A DNA stretch of 64,000 nucleotides from contig NZ_CP060084.1 in NCBI RefSeq assembly GCF_014211975.1, forward strand, positions 3,545,001-3,609,000. Reading direction: 5' to 3'. Shown here one piece after another: positions 36,113 to 43,709 of this stretch. The translations under genes were made by a program, and so were the position numbers. Under the pieces are notes generated by a model. That model ran no database searches and had not been told where the DNA came from. It saw only the letters and a list, made by a program, of their open reading frames with translations. The number at the start of each line of letters is the position of its first letter. Position 1 is the stretch's first letter. The DNA comes from Teredinibacter haidensis (GTDB taxonomy: Bacteria > Pseudomonadota > Gammaproteobacteria > Pseudomonadales > Cellvibrionaceae).

Positions 36113-38022
36113 GGTTGGCCCTCCCCATCGACGGTATCGGGATGCTGTATACGTTGGCGTGTTTTATCGTAGAGCCTTGCGACAGAAAGTCGGCTTTGCG
36201 CCATATAGTGATGAATTCGCGCACGCTGCTCTATCAATACGCTAATCACTTGCTGGCGCAAGGCTTCTTTAGCCGCATCCACGGCTTTGTCGACCGCTGC
36301 GCTTTGCTCATTAAGGCGCTGATTCCCATCTACTATGCGATTTCGGTAGGGCTGGATATCCGGCGCGGCACTCATAATTTTCTCCACGCTGGCATAATTC
36401 GCCCGTAGCTGTTCTATTACGGTATCCAAACTATTTAGTGTTTTAACAGCCTTCCACAGCCGATCGGAAAACTGCTCGCTGGCATTCCATAGCAGCAGGC
36501 CGTAGTATCGACGCACGGCCTCATCAGTATCTTCAATAAATGGGTCATCTTCCCGTAGCTCGGGAATGGTTATCGCTTGCTTGGCTCGCTGGGCACGGTG
36601 AATTAAATCTTCTTCATCCCCCGTTGCGAGAGCAAAATAATTTTTTTGTCCTGCGATGGTTTCTATATTCAGGGCCAGCGCGTCGCGCTGCTGCTGTAAA
36701 TCTTCAATTTTCTTTTCTAGTAAATTCTTCGACAACAGCGCGGTTTGATCTTCGCGATCCTGCGCTCTCTGGCTCAACATATCGTTGTAAAATTTCAACC
36801 GTACCTGCCAATTGAGGGTGTTTTTTTGAATGGCTAACAAATCGCGCAATTCCTGAATACCCATCTGGAATTGCTCGTGAGAAAAAAGGGCTATTAAATA
36901 GCTCAGCTGGGGTGCGAGCTGCTTGGTTTTTGTTGCGTTGAGCCAATCTACGCCATCTTCATTTTCGATATTCAGCGCCTGCAATAACGCATCGCCGCTA
37001 AGGTTTTGGATCACCTCATCCAACTTGTCGACTTCGCTTTGAAAGCTCTGTTCCGCTTTTTTAAACCCCTCTAACGCTAAACCTTCCATACCCATTTTTT
37101 CATAGGCATAAGGTACCGCCACCAAAGCTTCCTGTGAATTCTCATCCACCAGACTGGATTTGCTTAAGTGTAACCACACTTTAAGCGCTTCGCGATAATC
37201 TTCCCGCTCGACCGCCGCCCAACCGTAGCCCAACAATGCACGACCCGAAAGTGAACTATCCAGACGAACTCGGGAAAACCGCTCCATTGCCTTTTCGAGA
37301 TTGCCACTCAAAAGGTAACTGTAGCCTGCTGCAGTCATAGCCTTGTCGTAGAGAGAGCGATATTCATCGTCCGGATATTCTTTTTCAGCGATGCGGTTGT
37401 AGTAGATAATCGCTTTGTCGAATTGCTGCTCACGTGCAGCCGCCGAACCAATATTAAAATAGATATAAGGTAGCCAGTCATCATTCAGCTCTGATTTTTT
37501 TAGTAGGCTTTCAGCTTCGACAAGCTTGTTTTGTTTAATGGCGAGATTGATTTTGAGTGCATCAAGATCACTCTTTATATTCTTCGACGATTTTTTATTT
37601 ATTTCGTTAATCGCTTTTACTTCAGCGATTGAACGGTTGGCCATTTCCCAGTCACCGCGCATATAGCGCATACGCGCCAGATAGTACCATGCGTTAACCT
37701 GAGCGCTTTCAGATACATTGGCAGCGAGAATATCATCAAAAATATCCGCTGCAGTACGTTCCAGACCATAAGCCAGTGCAAAACCACCTTCCATCAAAGC
37801 GGGGTTATCACCATGCCCCTGAATTCCACCGCGCTCCTTGGCTATCATCAATTCGGTTAGCGCATCCAGATACTCTGCCTGATAGTAGTGATACAGCGCG
37901 ACGCCGTAGCGCAAATCGGCCACAGCGGCGAGCGGTTTTTCTTTTTTCCCTGCGTAGCTGGTAAGCGCAATAACGGAAAGAAAAATCAGCAACAATAATT
38001 GAACCCGCGTTACAGCTGCCAT
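36109..38022 (-). CDS. Exported TPR and coiled-coil protein
   Basis: This 637-residue protein has a signal peptide (LLLLIFLSVIALTSYA), TPR-like repeats over about residues 35-320 (YGVALYHYYQAEYLDALTEL, YFNIGSAAAREQQFDKAIIY), and long charged helices predicted as coiled coil towards the C-terminus (about 410-630). There is no lipobox, so it is probably soluble in the periplasm. It overlaps the genes on either side (13 bp and 4 bp), binding it tightly into the operon. It likely bridges TPR lipoproteins. Confidence 0.82.
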   Translation of the reverse strand: MAAVTRVQLLLLIFLSVIALTSYAGKKEKPLAAVADLRYGVALYHYYQAEYLDALTELMIAKERGGIQGHGDNPALMEGGFALAYGLERTAADIFDDILAANVSESAQVNAWYYLARMRYMRGDWEMANRSIAEVKAINEINKKSSKNIKSDLDALKINLAIKQNKLVEAESLLKKSELNDDWLPYIYFNIGSAAAREQQFDKAIIYYNRIAEKEYPDDEYRSLYDKAMTAAGYSYLLSGNLEKAMERFSRVRLDSSLSGRALLGYGWAAVEREDYREALKVWLHLSKSSLVDENSQEALVAVPYAYEKMGMEGLALEGFKKAEQSFQSEVDKLDEVIQNLSGDALLQALNIENEDGVDWLNATKTKQLAPQLSYLIALFSHEQFQMGIQELRDLLAIQKNTLNWQVRLKFYNDMLSQRAQDREDQTALLSKNLLEKKIEDLQQQRDALALNIETIAGQKNYFALATGDEEDLIHRAQRAKQAITIPELREDDPFIEDTDEAVRRYYGLLLWNASEQFSDRLWKAVKTLNSLDTVIEQLRANYASVEKIMSAAPDIQPYRNRIVDGNQRLNEQSAAVDKAVDAAKEALRQQVISVLIEQRARIHHYMAQSRLSVARLYDKTRQRIQHPDTVDGEGQP

Positions 38023-38609
38023 TCTTTAATTACAAATTCCGGTTGCATATTGGCGCTGGAATCCATGACTTTCAGTTCCAGCATTTTGGGATCATCGTCC
38101 TTGCTAACAGTAACGGTGGTTCCGCGTTTGTACTCGCGCTTATCCGGACCGATACCCGTGAAATAGGCGGTCAATTCGTGATCCCCGGTTTTGAGGTTCC
38201 CGATATATAAACGCTGAATACCGCCACGTCGAAGAGCGTCGTTCTGTCTTGGCGTATACAGGTGGCTGGCAATCAGCTTGTCGTCTATATGGAGTTTTAC
38301 CGCATCTAAACGAAAAAATTCCCCTGTATCTAGGGAGAGGTACACCATAATCTGTGTATTGGCGGGAAACAGTAGCTCTTCTTCAAGAATCAGCAGGTCC
38401 CGGTTTAACTCCAGGGCCGATTTCTTCAGTGTTTCTATATCGTCACTCAGCGGCGATGCCGAAATGCCAGCATTATCTTGTACCTCCTCACTCTCAGCGT
38501 AGCCGGGCAGCGATAGACCGCCTATCACTAGAAAAAAAAGCGCCAGTAATGCCCTAATGGCACAACCATCGACACAAACACCGAATAACTTAACAGGCGT
38601 GTTTTTCAT
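38010..38609 (-). CDS. Exported protein of unknown function, first gene of the motor operon
   Basis: I place the start at the ATG at 38609 (199 residues) because it gives a clean signal peptide (ALLALFFLVIGGLSLPGYA) and AGAG lies close upstream. An ATG at 38657 would extend it by 16 residues. The mature protein has a coiled-coil-like helix (about 58-78) and a beta-rich domain (MVYLSLDTGEFFRLDAVKLH, GNLKTGDHELTAYFTGIG). The latter resembles a carboxypeptidase-regulatory or PEGA-like sandwich, but I do not recognise a family. It overlaps the next gene by 13 bp and leads the nine-gene unit. Confidence 0.7.
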   Translation of the reverse strand: MKNTPVKLFGVCVDGCAIRALLALFFLVIGGLSLPGYAESEEVQDNAGISASPLSDDIETLKKSALELNRDLLILEEELLFPANTQIMVYLSLDTGEFFRLDAVKLHIDDKLIASHLYTPRQNDALRRGGIQRLYIGNLKTGDHELTAYFTGIGPDKREYKRGTTVTVSKDDDPKMLELKVMDSSANMQPEFVIKEWQL

Positions 38610-38946
38610 ACTCTCTTTAACTGCCAAAATTTGGCACAATTTACCGCTCAAGGTCATTCTCCATAAACTGTTAACACAGACAGAGATCTATTCTGTCTGT
38701 CCAGTTTTAACAGGTGAGTCCAGAACAGAATGCCTTTTTATACGCATTCTGTGAACTAGTTACAAATACTGGGTGAATTTGGAAATCCCGATAACGAGAT
38801 TTACAGCGGCAGCTGTGTTCGCATTAAGAATATTTTAGCTACTGTTTGTTCGCGCCGAGCGTGGTGGTTCACTTTCTGTGCCATTATTTCGACGGATTTT
38901 GTTGAGAAATGTAATTCTTTAAGAAGCGAGGGAGATTGTGCAAAAA
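38610..38946. promoter_or_regulatory. Control region of the motor operon with two adjacent hairpins
   Basis: Two perfect 9-bp inverted repeats lie 24 bp apart: ACAGACAGA / TCTGTCTGT (38676-38700, loop GATCTAT) and ACAGAATGC / GCATTCTGT (38725-38752). Both begin with ACAGA, which suggests paired operator sites or RNA structures in the 5' leader. The rest of the gap to the IclR gene is AT-rich and holds no gene. Confidence 0.5.
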
Positions 38947-39735
38947 CTAAGCTTCACTAGCCTGCAAAGTGCTGATTTGATTGGCGGCTTCGCATAAAAA
39001 TTTTGTCGCCTGTATCTCTGTGCAGATCAAAGGCTTGCATTCAAGGTAGGGGATGGTGAGCGAAGCGATAGCGCCGTCACCGACATCGATCGGTGCAGCG
39101 ACGTCAACAACACCAGACGCCAGCTCACAGGGCAGGCGCACGTAACCTAGCGTGGTAACCTGCTCGACAGCCCGCGTAAAATAGCGAAGCGTATTCAAAT
39201 TAGCCTCGCCACCCAATCTTGTGAATATTGCACTAACCTGCTGCTTCGATTTACCTGCCATTAGCGCAACACCCGAAGCGGTGCCAGTCAAAGATCTACG
39301 GTAACCCACGCGCACGGAAAAACCCAGTGCTCTCGGACTATCGATACGCGCAACCACTACGGCCTGCTCTCCTGACGCTACCGTAAGGTAGCAGGACTGC
39401 CCAACTTCAAACGCGAGGCTTTTCATAATGGGTAAAGCGTTTTCGATTAGACTTTTCATGGGCGCCTGCGCGACCCCCAAAGAAAAAAGCTTATTGGTTA
39501 GCCCATAACCATCCCCACCATACATCTGGGCGATATAACCGCGAGCTTCCAGGGTCACCACCATGCGAAATAATTCGCTTACTGATCGCCCTAAGGCCGT
39601 CGCGATTTGAGATGTCGTTAAAGGTTCATCCACACTGGCTAGCAACTCCAGAACATCTAAACCTTTTTCCAGTGCTGGTGCCTTATAGCGGGGTTCTTGC
39701 GCTTCAGCTATTGACGTTAACTTCCTAGTGCCCAT
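38947..39735 (-). CDS. IclR-family transcriptional regulator
   Basis: This 262-residue regulator has the usual IclR layout. An N-terminal winged helix-turn-helix (about 18-80: ALEKGLDVLELLASVDEPLT, TSQIATALGRSVSELFRMVV, YGLTNKLFSLG) is followed by a C-terminal effector-binding domain (about 100-255, with TGTASGVALMA and YVRLPCELASGVVDVAAPI). The effector is likely a small carboxylate, as for many relatives, but nothing here identifies it. No catabolic operon is adjacent; it is tail-to-head with the motor operon and divergent from the integrase. A long hairpin 100 bp upstream could be its own operator. Confidence 0.88.
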   Translation of the reverse strand: MGTRKLTSIAEAQEPRYKAPALEKGLDVLELLASVDEPLTTSQIATALGRSVSELFRMVVTLEARGYIAQMYGGDGYGLTNKLFSLGVAQAPMKSLIENALPIMKSLAFEVGQSCYLTVASGEQAVVVARIDSPRALGFSVRVGYRRSLTGTASGVALMAGKSKQQVSAIFTRLGGEANLNTLRYFTRAVEQVTTLGYVRLPCELASGVVDVAAPIDVGDGAIASLTIPYLECKPLICTEIQATKFLCEAANQISTLQASEA

Positions 39736-40182
39736 ATGTATGCGTCGTTATTCTTTTTATATTTCAAAATTGGTCTAAGAGCAAATATGATAGCGGAAGC
39801 GAGACTGTAATTGGCTAATGATAAACGTGGGTTACATCCATGAAATGAATGTAACCCGTTCCAAGTATAAATGAGAAGCCTTATGAAAAATCCCATTCGC
39901 AAGCAGAAAACCGAAACGGATAGCGATAGTGTTTACGCCCCTTTTAAAACATGATGGCTAAAAGATCAGAAACAACACATGAGAGTAGATATATGCCCCT
40001 ACCAACGCTTCGTCTAAACATAACGCATGTGTCGGTTAGAAAATGTTTTTCGATTCCTCTCGCCCTCCGTTCTGCGCAAAGGATCCATCGCCAATATTTT
40101 ATATCTCAATTATTTGAAGAAGAATAATTCCAATCTTAATATAGATAAACCATCACATCAGAAGCCCAGCTTACAAAACAGC
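39736..40182. other. Region between iclR and the integron integrase
   Basis: This is an AT-rich gap where an integron attI site and first cassettes would be expected, because cassettes lie 5' of intI. A long imperfect hairpin (39824-39860) is the main structure. I find no convincing attI core (GTTRRRY) or attC array, and no confident gene. Confidence 0.4.
39824..39860. promoter_or_regulatory. Long hairpin with bulged bases upstream of iclR
   Basis: The arms GGGTTACAT / ATGTAACCC are extended outward by AAC/GTT after a 2-base bulge (G, T on the left arm only) and inward by CAT/ATG. No T-run follows, so it is not a simple terminator. It may be an IclR operator or a recombination site. Confidence 0.45.
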
Positions 40183-40211
40183 TTGACACGGAAACGGCTC
40201 AACATTACTGT
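40183..40211 (+). promoter_or_regulatory. Promoter of the integron integrase gene
   Basis: A perfect -35 TTGACA at 40183-40188 and a -10 TACTGT at 40206-40211 are separated by 17 bp. The -10 overlaps the LexA box, as in classical SOS promoters. Confidence 0.7.
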
Positions 40212-40223
40212 ATATAACAACAG
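40208..40223 (+). promoter_or_regulatory. LexA (SOS) box of the integron integrase
   Basis: CTGTATATAACAACAG fits the LexA consensus CTG-N10-CAG and is preceded by TA as in the extended site. It lies 14 bp before the start codon and overlaps the -10. LexA repression of intI genes is established for integrons. Confidence 0.85.
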
Positions 40224-40237
40224 CATGGAGGCGCGCT

Positions 40238-41326
40238 ATGGAATCCCCTTTTATCAAACAGGTTCAGGAATTAATACGTAGAAAGCACTACAGCTATAGA
40301 ACAGAGCAGACCTATCTTTACTGGATACATAAATTTATACGCTTTCATAACAACCAGCACCCAGAGATCATGGACGAAGAGCATATACGCCGCTATTTAA
40401 ATTATCTTGCCCTCGAAAAAAAAGTTTCACCCAACACGCAGCGAACGGCGCTGAACGCTTTGAGTTTTTTATTTAACAAATCTCTTCAGCGAGAGCAACT
40501 GAATTTTGAGGGTATCTATCGAGCCAAATCGATTCAGAAAACACCTACGGTTTTGGACTCCCACGAATTACACGCTTTATTTCGTCAACTGAACGGGGTG
40601 CCGCGGCTGTGCGCGTTTATGATGTACGGTTCGGGGTTGCGCATAATGGAAACCGTGCGCTTACGCATGAAGGATATCGATTTATATAATCTTTCAATTA
40701 CCGTGTATGAAGGCAAAGGAATGAAATCACGTATTATCGCTCTGGAGGAAGAGTTGGTTCCTCAGCTACAGGCGAGGATTGCCCTTGTTCGCGCAATTTT
40801 TGATGAGGATTCTATGGACAATAATTGGAGTGGCGTATACCTGCCCCGTGTATTGACAAGGAAATTTCCCCAGGCTCCTTATGAATTAGGTTGGCAATAC
40901 TTATTCCCCGCAAACTCAATGTCTATCGAGCACCCCTCGGGCGAAAGACGCCGCCACCATATTGACGAACAGACCATTCAACGAGCGGTAAAAAAAGCCG
41001 TTAAAGAGGCCAACATTAGTAAACCCACATCCTGTCATACACTTCGTCATTCTTTCGCCGCCCATATGCTGCAAAAAGGAGCAGACATTCGCACGGTTCA
41101 GGCGCAGCTAGGCCATTCAGATATTCGCTCAACCAAAATTTATACCCATGCATTAAGTTATAACGAACAAGCTAGCTACAGCCTGTTAGGAGATTTAATT
41201 TTCGATACGCGCCATAAACCTAATCTCAAAGAACCGTTAAGTCGCTATTTACTCTCAGAAAATTTTAGCTCTTTTGTAGCACTGCCTGCTAAACAATTCA
41301 CATTGCAGCCTGAGATTCCGCAATAG
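40238..41326 (+). CDS. intI: Integron-type tyrosine recombinase (IntI)
   Basis: This 362-residue tyrosine recombinase has an N-terminal SAM-like domain (RRKHYSYRTEQTYLYWIHKF) and a catalytic domain. Active-site residues are visible: Arg135 in GLRIMETVR, His267 and Arg270 in HTLRHS, His293 in GHSDIRS and Tyr302 in KIYTH. The insertion near residues 220-250 (WQYLFPANSM, then GERRRHHIDEQTIQRAV) matches the IntI-specific patch that sets integron integrases apart from XerC/D. GGAGG sits 6 bases before the ATG at 40238. All key residues are intact, so it may be active. No cassette array is evident nearby. The C-terminus is about 25 residues longer than IntI1. Confidence 0.9.
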   Translation: MESPFIKQVQELIRRKHYSYRTEQTYLYWIHKFIRFHNNQHPEIMDEEHIRRYLNYLALEKKVSPNTQRTALNALSFLFNKSLQREQLNFEGIYRAKSIQKTPTVLDSHELHALFRQLNGVPRLCAFMMYGSGLRIMETVRLRMKDIDLYNLSITVYEGKGMKSRIIALEEELVPQLQARIALVRAIFDEDSMDNNWSGVYLPRVLTRKFPQAPYELGWQYLFPANSMSIEHPSGERRRHHIDEQTIQRAVKKAVKEANISKPTSCHTLRHSFAAHMLQKGADIRTVQAQLGHSDIRSTKIYTHALSYNEQASYSLLGDLIFDTRHKPNLKEPLSRYLLSENFSSFVALPAKQFTLQPEIPQ

Positions 41327-41417
41327 CGTCAAGGCTAGCAACCTTCTTTAGCCGACATCGCACCGACGCCATCTAGCAGCAAGGCAAGCTCCAGTAATTC
41401 ATATAGAACATCCAAAC

Positions 41418-42428
41418 CTAAGGTGCCACAAGTCCATCGCTGTAATGAACCTTACCGGTGCTATCAATAATCACGGCGTCAAAGCCCGGCAATCGGTTTA
41501 CTAGCGCAATACCAGGCTCCACCCCCAACACAAACACTGTTGTCGACAGAGGATCAGTATCACTTCCCTCCGGACCCAAGATCGTAACGCTGACCACACC
41601 CTCAGCCGACTGTCCCGTTTTCGGATTGATTATATGGTGAATGCGTTTACCGTTTTTTTCGTCGATAAAAAACCGTTCGTAATCTCCAGAAGTAGAAATG
41701 GCAGTGTTTTCCAGGGGCAGCATAATCACTGCACGGCTGCTTTGATCACCACCGTCACGGGGATTTTTAATACCAATCATCCAGGGAGAACCCAGTTTAT
41801 CGCCCAGTATACGGCTGTCTCCTCCAGCACTAATAGTTGCGCGCTTAACGCCGCCTGACTGAAGTATGGCCGCCACCCGGTCTACCGCATATCCTTTTGC
41901 GATGCCACCTAAATCAATACGTACATTTTTGTGCTTAAACGCGAGTGTACGTTCCACTTTGTTTAGATCCAACCACTGGTAATTGATGGCCGGTAGCAGC
42001 GCCCGACGTTTTTCTTCATTGGGCTGCTGTCTTTCCCGGTAGTTGTAGAACCAACCAACGGACGCAAAAGTTATATCAAAGGCGCCGTCACTGAGGCGAC
42101 TGAAGTAAAGTGATTTGTCGATAAGGAAAATCAGTTCATCAGAAATTTTTTGCGGCAGCCCTACTGCGAGGCGATTGACACGTGCCAACTCGCTAGTTTC
42201 GATCCACGGGGAGAGCAACTCATCCAATCGATGCATTTCGGCCATACCGCTGGCCAGTAATTGTTCTGCCGTTTCAGCATTGCTATGCCAGAGCGTAATA
42301 CTGATCTGAGTGCCCATTATGCTCTGGGTATCACTAAACCAATCAGCATTAGAAAGAGAGGAGAAAAAGAAGAGAAAAAGGAAGAGGATACCAATAGCGC
42401 CTTGGCCGTTTTTATTTTTCACAAGCAC
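41418..42428 (-). CDS. apbE: FAD:protein FMN transferase (ApbE)
   Basis: This 336-residue ApbE-family flavin transferase attaches FMN to Thr/Ser of exported redox proteins. It has an N-terminal signal-like segment (GILFLFLFFFSSLSNA) and no lipobox Cys, so the mature protein is probably periplasmic. Conserved blocks are MGTQISITLWH, SDGAFDITFASVGWFYN, VRIDLGGIAKGYAVDRVA, SAGGDSRILGDK and SGDYERFF...HHIINPKTG. It follows gspN by 16 bp and is probably cotranscribed with the T2SS operon, an unusual place. No FMN-acceptor protein is recognised next to it. Confidence 0.93.
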   Translation of the reverse strand: MLVKNKNGQGAIGILFLFLFFFSSLSNADWFSDTQSIMGTQISITLWHSNAETAEQLLASGMAEMHRLDELLSPWIETSELARVNRLAVGLPQKISDELIFLIDKSLYFSRLSDGAFDITFASVGWFYNYRERQQPNEEKRRALLPAINYQWLDLNKVERTLAFKHKNVRIDLGGIAKGYAVDRVAAILQSGGVKRATISAGGDSRILGDKLGSPWMIGIKNPRDGGDQSSRAVIMLPLENTAISTSGDYERFFIDEKNGKRIHHIINPKTGQSAEGVVSVTILGPEGSDTDPLSTTVFVLGVEPGIALVNRLPGFDAVIIDSTGKVHYSDGLVAP

Positions 42429-42444
42429 CCTCGTTAATAGTCAT

Positions 42445-43212
42445 TTATTGGCTAGACCACTGCACCTCGTAGGTACCGGGTTCCGTTTCTTCACCAATTA
42501 GCTGAATACCGCCCTTAAGTAAATCGTGGGCGTTGGCCTGTGGCGTCACTGATCCCACTACCTGCCAGCTATTCAACGAAGCTTCTGCTGTTAAATCCAC
42601 TTGAAGAGGTGCATCAAGATCAGTAATTTTTGCCTTTATACCACCTTGATTATTCTCACTGACAGTAGCACCGTAACTGCCCAGCACAACCCAGCCTTCA
42701 CCCGGATTTATACTGCCATTCTGCCAACTAACTCTCGCGTCCATTTTTTCCACGCGACGGTTACTTAGTTTTGCAGAAATAATATTAACTGAACCCTGGC
42801 CGGATAACGGCGCACCTAACACGTCACCAAAGGGAGCGATAGCTGTTTCTATACTGACATCTTTAAGTGAAGTGCTACCGGCAATACTTTGGCAAGCCAC
42901 ACCCGACAATATAGGCCCACCACCGCGAGTTTCGAAACTAACACAGGGCTTCAACATTAACAGCGACCAAGCACTTAATGACCAAGTCAAGCTCCCCAGT
43001 GGTAACGCACTATTAGCTAAATCGAGTTGCGCACCCTTTGCCTTCCCCTCCCAAACACTACCCTCTACGCCCGTAAGCCATAAATTGGGGATAGTTTTAT
43101 GCATCACCGAAGCGGCTATCTCAGCAGGGGCACGCGACAAAACCAAATACAAAAAGTAGAGTACTAAAAATGTAATTAGCGTGGGCTTAATAAGTTTTTT
43201 ACGGAAAGTCAT
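42445..43212 (-). CDS. gspN: Type II secretion protein GspN
   Basis: This 255-residue bitopic inner-membrane protein has an N-terminal anchor (TLITFLVLYFLYLVLSRAPA), then a periplasmic beta-rich domain with NLWLTGVEGSVWEGKAKGA, typical of GspN. It is the last Gsp gene, 17 bp after gspM. GspN is not present in all T2SS operons and its role is not firmly known. Confidence 0.85.
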   Translation of the reverse strand: MTFRKKLIKPTLITFLVLYFLYLVLSRAPAEIAASVMHKTIPNLWLTGVEGSVWEGKAKGAQLDLANSALPLGSLTWSLSAWSLLMLKPCVSFETRGGGPILSGVACQSIAGSTSLKDVSIETAIAPFGDVLGAPLSGQGSVNIISAKLSNRRVEKMDARVSWQNGSINPGEGWVVLGSYGATVSENNQGGIKAKITDLDAPLQVDLTAEASLNSWQVVGSVTPQANAHDLLKGGIQLIGEETEPGTYEVQWSSQ

Positions 43213-43229
43213 GATTTTATCTTTCTAAT

Positions 43230-43709
43230 TTAGTCTCTATGCAAACGCAGATTCGCCGACACCAAGCCTGTACTCGAACCGGTCGCGATAGAAATATCTT
43301 TAACTTGTATGCGTTGGGTAACTTCTATTTGGTAAAGCCAACCGAGTAGATTATCAAAAGGTACCTGCTCCAATCGCAATCTCACATCATTGTTGCCGCT
43401 CGGTTGCATACCTGCAAGCTTAAGGTTGTGCTGCCGTGAACTGGAATCAACCAGTTCAACAATACTACCTTTATTGGCGGAAGCTTTTTTATTGGACCCC
43501 TGATGTACCCAGGTAGCCGCCAAATCTCGCACGCGTTCCAAGGCCTGCTGCTGGGAAATGTTTTTTTGTAATTGCTGGTCGCGCATATTGATCACGGGTT
43601 TGAGCAGGGCCGCGTAGAGAATATAAACTCCCAGTACCGCGCCACAAATAACCAATGCTATTTGATCACGCGTAGACGCCTGATCCCACCATTCTTTTAT
43701 TTCATTCAT
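43230..43709 (-). CDS. gspM: Type II secretion protein GspM
   Basis: This 159-residue inner-membrane protein has a short cytoplasmic segment (MNEIKEWWDQASTRDQ), one membrane helix (about 18-35) and a periplasmic ferredoxin-like domain. It contains QQQALERVRDLAATWV, as in GspM. It forms the inner-membrane platform with GspL. Its start overlaps the gspL stop by 4 bp. Confidence 0.88.
   Translation of the reverse strand: MNEIKEWWDQASTRDQIALVICGAVLGVYILYAALLKPVINMRDQQLQKNISQQQALERVRDLAATWVHQGSNKKASANKGSIVELVDSSSRQHNLKLAGMQPSGNNDVRLRLEQVPFDNLLGWLYQIEVTQRIQVKDISIATGSSTGLVSANLRLHRD

Noticed and set aside
39824..39860. Rho-independent terminator
   Set aside because: No T-run follows on either strand, and it lies upstream of both flanking genes.
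40027..40281. 84-residue frame overlapping the integrase start
   Set aside because: It runs through the integrase promoter and LexA box and has no motif or ribosome-binding site.
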